Of a stretch of 64,000 bases of DNA, positions 45,841-57,106 are shown piece after piece. Position numbers and translations under genes: made by a program. The stretch's first letter is position 1; the number at the start of each line of letters is the position of its first letter. The DNA is taken from contig WIUZ02000010.1 of NCBI GenBank assembly GCA_015956445.1, positions 496,001 through 560,000 on the forward strand, written 5' to 3'. The notes beneath the pieces were generated by a model. It made no database searches, was not told where the DNA came from, and worked only from the letters and a program-made list of their open reading frames with translations. The stretch comes from Thelephora terrestris. Taxonomy: Eukaryota; Basidiomycota; Agaricomycetes; Thelephorales; Thelephoraceae.

Positions 45841-47255
45841 TTAACCTCGAAAAAGAGTCTTAAACGGACGATAGACGACCAAAGGAGGGCGAGGGAGAAA
45901 ATCATACCGGCCTGCCTCTACCCCTCTCCTCGTCATCAGCCTCATTTCCCTTGCATGCGCCGACGTCTCCGGTCCATCGTAACAAAACACTACATTACAG
46001 GCCCTGACCTCGTATAAATCGCGCACCCCATCAGCCACATCAACCCACATAGTGCAACGCGTTTCTACCGAGGGAAATATGACGACGAGCTCGGAAAACA
46101 CCGGAGATGCGATGGTGGAAAAAAGCTGCCCGAGTCTACGCAATGAGTCGACTGAGACCTCTATGCATCGAAGGGCAGTGCTGGACGAAAGGTTGAAATC
46201 ATGAGAAGATGCTAAAAGAACAAAGTCAGTTCAGGCGTGAGGAGAGTGCCCTGATGGTCAAGAAACCCTCTCACTGTAGTGACAACGTTTGATCGGTGGA
46301 TATATCCACAGGGTCTCCAAAGTGTCAGCGCAAGCATCCAAAACAAACCGCATCGCCCCTGGTGCATTTTTTAGGTCCATGCAAGTGAACCCCATCCCTC
46401 CAAACACGACAGCCATGTCCTCCAATAACTTCACATCTCCAAAATCTTTGAGAACCAATGTCCCCCGTAACCCTCTGCTAATGGGGACGACGGGTTGGTT
46501 GTCCAGCGGGTCGCCCCCACCCCGCTTTGAGTACCGAGATATCCCGACGTTCTCCAACTTTGGAAACAGCCTCAAGAAGTCAAGCAATTGCCAGCGTGCG
46601 CCCTTTGGACAAATCAACGCCACCGATCGCAGCGTGGGCGCGAAGTGCCCCAGGTACTTCCCGAGCCCCTCCGGGAACTGGGAGAACATCAAGTCCTCGA
46701 TCTCAAGTCTCTGTAGATTCACCATCGCACCAAAATACGGCATGTTCCCGGAATCGAAATTAGCGGGACAGACCAAACAACCGAGCGATCCCCCGAAAGC
46801 CAGCCGCTCGACGAACGGCAACAATCCGAATTTATGCAAGAATAGGAGCCGACTGTAAGGCTGATTCCTGGACATGCTTTCGGACCACTTTGGAAGTACC
46901 AGGGTGTCGTGAATGTGTAGGGCCGCGATGCGGTACCAGGTGGAACAGGTCGCGGCGCAGGCTTTGAGAGTCGCGGTGTCGTATTTGAGATAGGCCATGA
47001 TCATTATCACGATCTCTGGGGGGAAACTGCGTCTCTGGGGAAGATCTGTGGGAGGACCTGAATGCCTGCGTGCAAGGCCGCCCATGAATTTGGTTTCGAA
47101 ACGGCGCAAAACGGCGTTGGCGAAGATCTCGATTCCTGGAGTGAGCTGATGAGAAGATGCGATGGTGGGGGAACCAGGGTGAGGACTCGCTGAATACCTG
47201 ATAGGGCAAGTCTAGGACTCCTTGGAAAACTTCCGTCGCGGGTGGCTCTCGACAT
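45841..47255 (-). CDS. F-box-like protein, tandem copy 2
   Basis: Exons 47255-47198, 47135-46275 and 46211-45841 give 429 residues. The layout is that of copy 1: MSRATRDGS start, FPPEIVIMIMAYLKYDTATL F-box-like motif, ACAATCSTWYRIAALHIH, LRR-like segments and the last exon ending VVYRPFKTLFRG. A 1-nt difference from copy 1 near 47168 lies inside intron 1 and is harmless once the intron is removed. The C-terminal end is slightly longer than in copy 1 because the stop is reached later. The role as an SCF substrate adaptor is inferred from the family. Confidence 0.8.
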
Positions 47256-47322
47256 GGGTGTGTGATTCGAAGTTTAGCGCCTGCAAGTCCCATAAGCTGC
47301 TACGTGCACCGTGGCGCCAAGA

Positions 47323-47334
47323 TCTATATAATAC
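47323..47334 (-). promoter_or_regulatory. TATA box candidate upstream of F-box copy 2
   Basis: On the minus strand the sequence tattatataga lies about 70-80 bp before the ATG at 47253-47255, a reasonable distance for a fungal TATA box. Confidence 0.5.
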
Positions 47335-47523
47335 TCTTGGATTGGGCGAAAACAGCCTCGGCGAGAAGATTCACGGGTTTGCTACGAGCCTAAATTACCG
47401 CCAGTACTTCCGGGTCTCATCTGGCGTACATGTCCACGCAGCTGCAGTTGCAGCAGAACAAAATGTCATATTACACTTGGTGTCCACCCATCATACGACC
47501 TACCATCCACACAAACCCCCAAC

Positions 47524-48971
47524 TTAGCCTGAGTATTGACGAATACGATTCGCAATCGCACGGAAGAAGACCAAAGGAGGATGAGGGAGAAAATCATAGA
47601 GACCTGCCGCTACGGCTTTCTCCGTCTCCACTGTCAGTTCCCGTTGCCCCTCTGCCCTCGACGTCTCAGATCCCTCCAAACAAAACACTACGCTGAAGCC
47701 CCTGATCTCGTATAAACTATGCATCACACGAGCCAAGGTCTCCCATGTACAACTCGCTCCACTCTCGGGAAATATGACGACGATCTCGGAAAACACCGGG
47801 GATGTGATGGTGGAGAGAAACTCCGTAGAGTAAATGAGCGAGGAGTCTGGGACTTCAATGGATCGAAGGGCAGTGTTGGACGATAGGTTAAACTCGTGAG
47901 TACGAGAGGATACTTCAAGTTGGAGAACAAAGTTAGCTCAGGCGTGAGGAGAGTGCTCTGATGGTCAAAAAAAAACCCTCACCGGGATCAAATACATCTT
48001 GTGGATATATGCGGAGGATCTCCAAAGTGTGAGCGCAAGCATTCAAAACGAATCGCATCACCCTTCGTGTCCCTCGTAGGTCCATGGACGTGAACCTCAT
48101 CCCTCCAAACGCGACAGCTATATCCTCCAATAACCCCACTTCATTGAACATGTTGAGGGTCAATCTCCCCCGTAACCCTCCGCTAATGGGGACGAGTTGG
48201 TTATCCAGCGGCTCGGACACGCTCCGCTTAGGATCGTAACACAATATCTCGACGTCCTCCAACTTCGGGAACAGCCTGAAGAAGTCAAGCAACTGTCGGC
48301 GTGTGCCCTTTGGCCAACTCAACGCCACAGATCGCAGCGTGGGCGCGAAGTGCCCCAGGTACTTCCCGAGCCCCACAGGGAACTTGGAGAAATCCAAGTC
48401 CCCGATCTTGAGTTCCTGTAGATTCACCATCGCACGAAAATATCGCATGTTCCTGGAATCGAAAACAGCGGGAACGTCCCAATGGCCCGGAGCGAACGTC
48501 CCCCTGAAATCCAGCTGCTCGACGAACGGCAGCAGTCCATATTTAAACGAGGATAGGAGCGGATTGGAAGGCTGATTCCCGAACTTGCTTGAGGTCCATT
48601 CCCGAAGCATCAGTGTGCGATGGACGTGTGGGACCGCGATGCGGTACCAGGTGAAACAGGTCGCGGCGCAGGATTTGAGAGTCGCGGTGTCGTATTTGAG
48701 GTGGGCGATGATCATTTCCACAATCTCCGGAGGGAAACTGCGTCTCTGGGGAAGATCCGTGGGTGGATCCGAATGCTTGTGCGCAAGGCCGCCCATGAGT
48801 TTGGCTTTGGAACGGCGCCAAACGGCGTTGGCGAAGATCTCGATTCCTAGGGTGAGCTGATGAGGAGATGCTCGGATGGTGTGGGGGAAACAGGGTGAGG
48901 ACTCGCTAGATACCTGATAGGGAGATTGTAGAACTTCTTGGGGGCCTCCCATCGCGTGTAGCCCTCGACAT
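47524..48971 (-). CDS. F-box-like protein, tandem copy 3
   Basis: Exons 48971-48914, 48846-47983 and 47912-47524 give 436 residues. It is the most diverged of the three. The F-box-like motif is FPPEIVEMIIAHLKYDTATL with SCAATCFTWYRIAVPHVHRTL, followed by LRR-like FAPTLRSVALSWPKG. The last exon reads SPVFSEIVVIFPES and ends in FFRAIANRIRQYSG. A TAG that appears where the other copies have CAG (SLSGI/TAG) sits in intron 1 (donor gtatct, acceptor cctag), so it is not a nonsense mutation. It is probably the oldest copy, at the upstream end of the array. Confidence 0.78.
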
Positions 48972-49566
48972 GGGCGTGTGATTCCAAGTTGAGCGTCAGG
49001 CATGCCGCCTAGGCTCAGACTCGGATCCCGAGGACCGAAGTATGGATATCAAGTCCCACGAGTTGCCACCTGGCGTTTTGATCTACTTTTAGATTGGGCG
49101 ACTCGGAAAGCCACCTGGGCGAGGAGAGACACGGGCTGATTATGGGCCTGATTGCGTTGGAACAACAGAATGAGACGGCAGGTGGTGGCACGTCGATGAT
49201 GCACCCTTCAACGGGGACGCTATTGATCTCACCGCTAGAATCGTGGCGCCTGCATTAGACCATACAGATATCCGATAGGTACGCAAGCACGCGCGCTTTT
49301 CTGCCCGAATACCTCAACGAATTCACTGGGTAAACTTGAAAAGCCACACACGAGGTTGGTCGACATCACCGGTGGCAATGGGGATTTTCAAACGAAGCGA
49401 AGCAGTGACGTACGCTAGCGCAAAGTGTTGATCTCCAAGGAACAGATTGAAACCGCGAACGAAAGAGGGCGTGGTGATCTTCTGGTACTGTGTGCAAGAC
49501 ATTTTATTCCACCTGCAGCCCAGCGTTTTATACCAGGGCCTCCAGTCGATTCGTCGAGACTGTAAG
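48972..49566. other. intergenic between F-box copy 3 and A4
   Basis: It contains the diverged upstream region of F-box copy 3 and the 3' flank of A4. No gene was seen. Confidence 0.5.
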
Positions 49567-51586
49567 CTAAGATTCTTCCCAACCTTCCTCAACCCCAAAT
49601 ATGCGAGGAAGATTCTCCCAAGTCCTCTTACACCAAACGCGGTAGGTTTCCTCTCGTGCTTCCGCGCAATCCGCACAAACGATACCCCCAAATTCAAGGG
49701 GTGAGAGCACATCACCTCCGCCCACCTTGACCATAGCATCGTAGATCCTATTCAGTCCTTTCATTTTCCTCGCGGGAGAGTTGACATCGCCATCCACGAC
49801 ACACCCACCGCGACATTCTCTCACACTCATATCGCACACAACCGAATGCGCGAGCCGAGAAACGTCACTTCGTATTGCCTCCATGCCGTAAATGGTGGAG
49901 GCGAGGGGGAGACGGGAAAGCGTCGCACCAGGCTCGTTGCTGAGGAGAGAGGATAGACCGCCAAGTGTGGCTCGGTAGGCAGCCAGAGGTATCGCGAACC
50001 TGATTCCGTGCTCCAAGAACAGATTGAGGACCGCATTGGGATGTGGCCTGGGTGATCCGAAAACTTCCTCCCCGACAATATTTGTAGACTGGTATGCTTC
50101 CCACTTGGTAGGATATGCACCCTCGAGACTGCAAATAAGTTGATCACGGACGTCAGTGAAGCCATACTTGGTGGCCATTCGGAGGAGGGACCCGAAAACC
50201 GTGAACTCCGGGACCTTGTACCACGTTGGGAACCTAGTCATAAACAAACGATAAGTTCGCACGCAACCCGGCTTGAGGAAATGCAAAATTTACCCTGGCG
50301 TAGATATCATCTTCAATAGTACTGCAAAATCCTCGGCGCTGTCGTCGAAAGCAACCCGCGGGCACCCTGCCGGCATCGGTGCATTTAAGAGCGTAGATGG
50401 GGAAAGCACGTCTCGGAGCCTGGAGGACGAGAACGAAACTATGGAGGTGTGTATACGGAAGACTGTATCTCCGCACAAGATCTCCACGTTTCCATCCTCG
50501 AGATAAAATATATCGTGGTGAGCAAGCGTTTGCCCGCCGCCGCCGCCCTCTCCAATGTCCTCGCCTAATTCAGTGAGAGTGAAGTCTGAAGCGGTGGAGA
50601 TGCTCAGCGTGGGGGAGGAGATTATCGGGACCCGGGGATTAAAGAACGTGTCTGAGGCAACCTCCACACCTCGCAGCAGTGGGAAAGGCTTGATACCCTG
50701 CAAGGCGGAAGAAGAGCCATCGATGCCAGTTATGGTATCGGGGAGATCCTGAGGGACAGAGGCAGCAGGGATGTCCCCAGTGGCGGTGGTATCGCTTTTT
50801 TCTTCCTTTCTTCGCTGTAACCACTTGTCATGGAGCTCGCGAAATTCCTGTCCCACGAATTAGGTCTTAAATACGGGCATTGGAATGCGAACCCAACCAT
50901 ACATTCAACTTCGCTGGATCCAATAGATCCATTCCGCCTATCTTCTCGAATGAGACTCGGGTATCCAACCTCGCGAAGCAGTCTTGGACCTCTTCTGGCT
51001 CGAGGAGACCCTGGAGTAGGCTGTTCCCCGCGGTTGTGAACAGGTTGTAGATGGCGTGGGCCCTGATTGCCTGTTTCTTAAGATTGCTTTCGTTGTAATA
51101 ATGGGCCGTCAAAGGTTTGAGGATATGCCGTCGCACGAGTCCGTGGCGAATCAAACCGCGTTCGATGAGGTGTCCCACAAATGACGCCGAGTGCATGAAT
51201 CCCGGTCCTCCCCTCTTCGAGACTAAGGCCTCCTTCCAATGATCCCAAACATCCTCCGATGAAGCAATCGAGAACCACTGAAGGACGGAATGGCACAATT
51301 CGTCGACGAAGGACCTGGCTTGTTCGGAACGATGGGGTGCATCGCGGAACTCATGTAAAAACCGCGCAATGTCCGAGTGGGAACCACGATCCTCCCATGC
51401 CACGCACGAGACTCGATCCGCAAGGTCAGCGGTCGTCGTGAACCGTTCGTCGAGCACGTATTCGATCCAGAATTCAAGCTTTGGCGTTATTTCGTCGTAA
51501 GTCGATGGACTGAGGTCGTAGAGTAGGTTGCAGATGTTCAACGCAAGGACGAGTTGGCGATTTTGGTGATCAGTTTTGTCGGACAT
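49567..51586 (-). CDS. MIF4G-like/BTB domain protein, A branch, diverged copy A4
   Basis: Exons 51586-50903, 50847-50294 and 50233-49567 give 634 residues, with the same two intron positions and phases as A1 and A2. The start MSDKTDHQNRQL replaces MxGYHERK. The MIF4G-like exon keeps YDEITPKLEFWIEYVL, FHDAPHRSE (here FRDAPHRSE), FVGHLIERGLIRHGLVRRHI and LLEPEEVQDCF. Exon 2 opens EFRELHDKWLQRRKEE and contains BTB LEDGNVEILCGDTVFRIHTS. Exon 3 has a helical region and Cys pairs (CRGGC, CADC). It is clearly older than the left-array copies. It precedes B4 exactly as A precedes B in the array, so the A-B pair itself is the ancestral unit. Confidence 0.85.
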
Positions 51587-51956
51587 GTTGGCACAACGAT
51601 GAAAAGTGTGGCGGGCCTCGAGCACGAGGCCTTGCGGGGTAAAATACGACACGTGGGCGCGGTAAACGCGGCGAGACAAAACAATAAACTCCGCGGATTT
51701 CCCAATATAAAACAAGAGTAATCAGTTGCAGTTGAGCGTTGAAGACTCACAAAGTGCACCCATAACAGCACTCTATCTTTGGCGCGACCTGGTCATATTC
51801 TCGTCGGCTCCCTCGGAAGGGATATGAACAGAGACGAGTCCTCGAGCAAATAAACATCCCCGCCCAGGGACGTTGATCACTGAGGTCTAAAACCTGCAGG
51901 GTTCGCTGTGCACAAGCTCAGAAAATCGTTGGATTCGAATGGCTCGCGACACAAAT

Positions 51957-53914
51957 TCAATCCCCTAACCCAAACACCTTCGGCAACATATCCCAAGCCT
52001 TCTTGCTCACTCCTACATGCCCATCTTCCCACCCCTTGACACAACTCCCACAAAACCCGCCACGGATGCCGCTCAACGAGAGAACTTGCAATACTTTCGT
52101 CCTGGGCCGAGAATAACCCGCGATTTGATCGATGACCCTCTGGTGTGCGTCCGAAACTCTTGGATCCTTTGTTTTGTGCGAAGTGCAATTAGCCGAAGAA
52201 CACGGATGTGAACCCATCGACCCCAGAACTAAACGATGGATCTCGTCTCGTTCCAGTTCACGTAGCGCTATGAGTCCTTTGATCACAGTTTGGAGAATCT
52301 CAGGGGATAGTGTGGCGCTCGTGGGTAGGCATCTGTCCATGAACGAATCAACACCCTTTCGAGCGGCCATATAGTATGCCATCAGGAGAGCGGATGTAAG
52401 TTTCTGCTGGACGAAGAGGTTGAGGACTTCATTTGGGTGAGGGATTGGTCCGCTGAAGGTGACCTCCCCAAGTGGCTTGGTGGGTATGACTTTGTCGAAA
52501 GCGTCCGGATACCCATCACGGACGGCCTCGAGTAACCGGTATCGAAGAGCCGACATTTCATACTTCTCCGTAATTCGAAGGAGGGATGAGAACGTGTTGA
52601 AATCCGGGACCATATTCCTCTCAGGGAATCTGCAGATGGCCAATCATCAGGGGTGTTCATCAGTAACGATGAAATGTAACGTACTCCGGGAGGTATATCA
52701 CTTTGAGAAGTGTGACGAAATCCGTGGCCGTGTCAGAGGACAGAACACGAGGGCAACCGTTGGGTGATTCTGCCGTTGCCAGGCAAGTCTGAGCGAACAT
52801 CCCACGGAGGATAGGAGAGTGGAAGGAAATGACGCTGGTGTGAACGCGGAACAGTGTGTTTCCGCACAACACCTCAACATTCCCGTCCTCGAGGTAGAAC
52901 GTGCTGTGTGGGGTTATAGTCGTGGGATCGACAGGAGACTCGTCGTCTAGAGTATCCGTAATCGTGAAATCGGAGAGACTGGCGATGCTGATAGATGGAG
53001 ACTGGGAGATGGGAGATGCAGGAATCGCTTCAGTCTGTGGAGCGGAGATTGGTTTGAGTGGATGGGGCTGATGGATTCGAGGTTCAGGATCCGTGTTGGA
53101 CAACCCCGGAGATGCGGAGACAGTGGGTACGCTGTGATCTTCCTGCCCCACTCCAATTGGGCTTGGCTGGCCGGTCGCAAATACAGGCGGAGGAGGGAGG
53201 CCCTTCCACCCATTCTCCCGTAGCTCAATTATCTCCTGGAAGTTCGCCTTAGTTCCGAGGTTTTCGCATTGAAGGGGTACTGCTCACCAATACCAGTTTC
53301 TCCCTCGCCCCCGGAGGGTAGTAGCCCTTCAGAAGCTCAAAGGAGCGGTCAACCACTGAAGGATCGACATATGCTTCGAATGTGGGCCCTGCCAATCTGA
53401 ATAGGATAACAAGTGCGTCCGCCTGAAGGTTGTGCAACTTGGGAGAGGCGATGAGTGACTGGAGGATGCGATCGATTACGACTCGCTTCACGTATCCCAG
53501 GTTAACCCAGGAAGCAATGAGGTTTATCTTGGTGAGGAACTGAACTGGCTGTCCGTATGTATGGTGGGCACCCCGGCACCTGGAGAGGGTCTCCTCGAAA
53601 AACGCATCCACGAGTCCTACACAGCTTTGCTGAAGTCCCAAAACTTGCCAAGACATTGATCCATCTGCTTCGATATCCCTAATGAAACAAGAGACCAAGT
53701 GAGCGGCAGGATGGATGAGTTGCCCTTGCTCGGGTTTCAGTAGGTCCGGCCGCACGATTAGGCGAACATCTTTTGCAACTTGGAACTGGTCGCTGATATG
53801 GCCATGTGCAATCCCAACGTTGAACCAAAAGCGATACTGTACGAGAGACGCGTCGTAGTTCTCTTCGGTCAGACCGTTAGCAAGGTCCGACAGGGTCTCG
53901 CGTAGGTTCGACAT
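51957..53914 (-). CDS. MIF4G-like/BTB domain protein, B branch, diverged copy B4
   Basis: Exons 53914-53288, 53235-52685 and 52629-51957 give 616 residues. The start is MSNLRETLSDLANGLTEENY. The MIF4G-like exon carries LIASWVNLGYVKRVVIDRIL and ALVILFRLAGPTFEAYVD. Exon 2 starts EIIELRENGWKGLPPPP, the clearest match in the window to the LRERxW signature that ends MIF4G domains. A Pro/Ser linker and BTB (LEDGNVEVLCGNTLFRVHTS) follow. Exon 3 continues FPERNMVPDFNTFSSLLRIT with C-terminal Cys pairs (CSSANC, CGSC). Intron phases equal those of A genes. No fragment of the mitochondrial gene lies beside it. It appears intact. Confidence 0.85.
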
Positions 53915-54721
53915 TGAAATCGTGGCGGAGGGTGGAGTTCGAGGGTTATGTTAGCAACAGCCACAGTTTACATCACAAGTGTAACACATTTGGGCAAAAT
54001 ACTGTAAGTGTAGACGATCATGCGTGGCTGAGTATGCCCTCATCGTTACTGAATAAGTATCGGCCCTGGGGAGCAATAGCGTGGAAAGATTCGGTCGCGG
54101 TTCTCAAAAAATTCTTAAATCATCATGTGAAGGGAGATGGGAAAAGTTATGTGAGCAACGACATGTAGAGAGCAACATAGGCTATGTATATCTGCTTCTG
54201 TCGACAGGGAATTCTCCCCGAAAAGAGGACAAATAATTCACTTTCAGTCTCAAATCAATGCTTCGAAGAGCGCATCTAGGATCTCTATCCATCTATCCGG
54301 ATTTGTGGTCTTGCTCTTGTTAACCCACGGAAGTGTAAGCACTTGCATGCATACAATTCAAGGTGGTGGAAATAATTGCGAAAGAACAAAGTCATGGGAT
54401 GGTTGAGACAGAGCCGAGGAAGATATGGTTATCTATCCCCCACTAGGTTTTAACGAGCGAAAGATGAGAGAGCAGTGAGAGAAAATTGGTAAAGTGGTGG
54501 AGGAGTGACCCAAGCCGTCTTTCTGAGCTGTGAACGTTTGGAACCCTACCGAAGGCGGATTAGCACCACTACTTTTCATTTCTTTCTCGTCTCCGGTTTG
54601 GATCTCAATTTTGTCTTCATGTCCGTTACCTTTGACTCTCTTGGCAACGTACCTTGCGTTCTTGATCGGCTTTTATCTAGGGCAACACCTGGTGTTTGTT
54701 TTGCAGGCAAAGGGGGTTGGT
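53915..54721. other. intergenic, no gene seen
   Basis: It is AT-richer than its surroundings, with no frame of interest. It probably holds the B4 promoter and the 3' UTR of the next minus-strand gene. Confidence 0.5.
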
Positions 54722-55646
54722 TTACCGACTTCCGAGGAGAAGAATGCTCCAGCTTGGGTTTTTCTTTGGAGGATCTGGCGTTAGAGCAGCATCACTCGTC
54801 TCAGACTCGCTGCCGGCCGTCGTTTGTTGCTTCTTCGCCGCTCTCGCCGCGATCGATCGTGCTTTTGCCGCCTTGTGTTTCTGACGCTTGGCTTTCATCT
54901 TCTCAAACTTTGCAATCTATATCCGAGTTGTGTATGTCAACGCATTGTATGCGCAGGAAAGGGAAACGAGTAGATCAAGATAGAAGTGTATGCTCACCCG
55001 CTTGGCCGCACGGTTTGACCGTGGAGCGGAATCGCTCGAAACCGATTTTGGTTGCGACTCCGGAGTTGGCACAAAAGCAACGGATAGAACCTCTCGAGCG
55101 TCATCGTCTGGTTTGGCAGATGCGGCGGCTTCCTTGAATTTGGATATTCGTCGCTGGTGGGCCTGCCGGACGGGAGAGAAACCAAGTGGCAAGAATCATG
55201 AGATAACCGTGACGACTCGGGAAATCGATAAAAATGCGAGTCACCTGAGAACTGGTGTGCACGGAAGTCATAGTATCGTTCTTCAGGATCTTACGGGGGC
55301 AGACGATGCAGCCTCTAACATCAGGCTGGATGGATATGATATAGAGTGGGTTGTGAAGGGCTTCTTCGACAGTCATCTGGACATCATGCTCTTCTTCTTC
55401 TTCGTCCGAGGTGCCAGAGTCGGAAGCAGCACCAGAACCGCCATCAACCTCATCTTCAAGCGACCGTTTGCGCTTCGATAGCAGGACTTGGGGAGGTGAA
55501 CTGGAACCGGAGGCTTCGCTCTCGCCAGAGTCAGAGTCGTCGGAGTCGACATCGTTGAGACCAATGGCCTCCTTGATTTCTTCTGTGATCCCGAGCTCTT
55601 CCTCTTTTCTCTTTTTCGTGATTCTTTTTTCGACGCGTTTGAACAT
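54722..55646 (-). CDS. conserved fungal protein with a C2H2-type zinc finger and acidic/basic regions
   Basis: Exons 55646-55245, 55162-54998 and 54916-54722 give 253 residues. The start MFKRVEKRITKKRKEEELG was preferred over an ATG 27 codons upstream. The N-terminus is basic, then a Ser/Asp/Glu-rich stretch, then VEEALHNPLYIISIQPDVRG leading into CIVCPRKILKN...VHTSSQAHQRR, a C-x2-C...H...H finger resembling U1-type RNA-binding fingers. It continues ISKFKEAAA and DDDAREVLSVAFVPTPE and ends in a Lys/Arg/Ala-rich helix (KMKAKRQKHKAAKARS). I believe related proteins exist across fungi but cannot name a tested role. Composition suggests a nuclear or nucleolar protein. Confidence 0.65.
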
Positions 55647-55831
55647 TTTCCGGAGGTGGTGTTGGATTGGAACGAGCTGGACAAATAAGGCCAAACAAGG
55701 TCTCCATGATCCCGAATTGATTGACATATGATCATGCCGGCCGGGCTTTTTGTCGGATCACGTTACCGTTACGGCGTTCTTCAGATATCGCACTGCCAGT
55801 GTTGCAACGCAGCAACAGTACTCGCATAGTC
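55647..55831. promoter_or_regulatory. divergent intergenic region, zinc-finger protein and esterase
   Basis: There are 185 bp between opposite start codons. No clear TATA box. Confidence 0.45.
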
Positions 55832-57106
55832 ATGGGACTTGAGCTTGAACCAACGCTAGACCCAATAACGTTGGTGTACAAGACGATATCCACGCCCAAC
55901 CCAGACACAGATGGAAAACCGTTAGAGATTCCATTACATCTGGATGTTTATCCACCAAATTCGCGCTCGGGCGGTACCTCTGGTTCTGGGGAAAATCGTA
56001 CCGAGGTGCCTGCTGTTGTGTATTTCCATGGCGGAGGGTTGGTGGTTGGGAATCGGAAGAGCTGGTTTCCTGAATGGCTTCACGGTCAGCATACCCGCTA
56101 TTAGGATAATCGGGTGCCTGCCTTCAGGGCTGATCATGAATACAGGACGTCTATCCAGGCGAGGTGTAGCCTTCATCTCGGCGGATTACAGACTCTTGTC
56201 GCCCTCGACGGGACACGATATTCTGGAAGACATCCAGGATCTCTTCGCCTACATCCGCAACGATCTGAACTCTGCTCTCGCTGAGGCGGGTGGTGACCAT
56301 GGACTAAGGATTAGCGTTGATGCGATCGCCGTCGCGGGGTCATCTGCGGGAGGGCTTTGCGCCTATCTGAGTGCGATGCACGTCTTTCCGAAACCAAGAG
56401 CTCTGCTCTCCGTATACGGTCAAGCGGGAGAATGCTTGGTAAGTCACCTATCGGCGTCCGAGCTATGGCCGTGTCTCAATTGCTCCACCTAATGCAGAAC
56501 GACAACTTCCTTGAGCCCAAGACGATACCGTGGATCCCTGGCAGAGATTTGGTCGACCCGTCCGATTTCACCGATTTCATTTACCCGCAGTCTATGTCTT
56601 TACCGATAAACACAGGATCGCCGTTGGAGTACTACCCGCCGACTCACCCCACCCCAGGTCTTCCGGCGACCAAACGAATGTACCTTACCAGATTGTACTA
56701 CCAACTTGGCCAATGGCTGGACTATTATACCGGAGATCGCACGCTCAGCGAACGTCTTCGCCAACTGAGGTCGTCGTCATCGTCCGGAAAGGACTCAACT
56801 TCAACAATTGACCCCACGAAAGCGAGGGAAGTAATCGGGGAGGAGAACGTTGGGCTGTTTCCCCAGTTTGGGGTTACAGAGAACTGGCCTCCGGCTTTGG
56901 TGATACACGGGTCGGAGGACGCGCAAGTCCAACTCGACGAATCTAAGCATCTCGTGGAGAAACTGAAAGCCGTTGGAGTGGAGAGCAAATTGATCGTGGT
57001 GGACGGTCATGGACACACGTTTGACTACGCTCCAAGCGCGGAGAGGAAGTTTGGAAGATTGTTTGACCGGGCTACAGAGTTTCTTGTCCAGAGCCTTCAA
57101 AAATAG
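55832..57106 (+). CDS. HSL-family esterase/lipase (alpha/beta-hydrolase-3), intact copy
   Basis: Exons 55832-56084, 56146-56438 and 56498-57106 give 384 residues. The motifs are complete: oxyanion HGGG (YFHGGGLVVGNRKSW), nucleophile GSSAG (AVAGSSAGGLCAYL), Asp in VIHGSEDAQVQLDE, and His in VVDGHGHTFDYA. Exons 2 and 3 have exactly the lengths of those in the 17.7-19.0 kb esterase (293 and 609 nt). It is the close parent or sister of the truncated pseudogene at 16968-17608, with near-identical stretches such as DPITLVYKTISTP versus DPIALVHKKISTP and the shared SAMHV. It is likely cytosolic; the substrate is unknown. Confidence 0.88.

Larger units (their letters stand above)
43930..49140. repeat. 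tandem triplication of the F-box gene (~1.7-kb units)
   Basis: The gene ends at 44090, 45841 and 47524 are spaced 1,751 and 1,683 bp apart. Promoter segments (GATCTA..., TTGGGCGA, CACGGG) and 3' flanks recur with the genes, so whole units, not only coding parts, were duplicated. Copies 1 and 2 are closest. Confidence 0.8.

Noticed and set aside
47140-47200. Frameshift in F-box copy 2 compared with copy 1
   Set aside because: The 1-nt difference falls in intron 1 (donor gtattc, acceptor before GAATCGAG); exons stay in frame.
48905-48915. Nonsense TAG in F-box copy 3
   Set aside because: It is the start of the intron (donor gtatct), not exon sequence.
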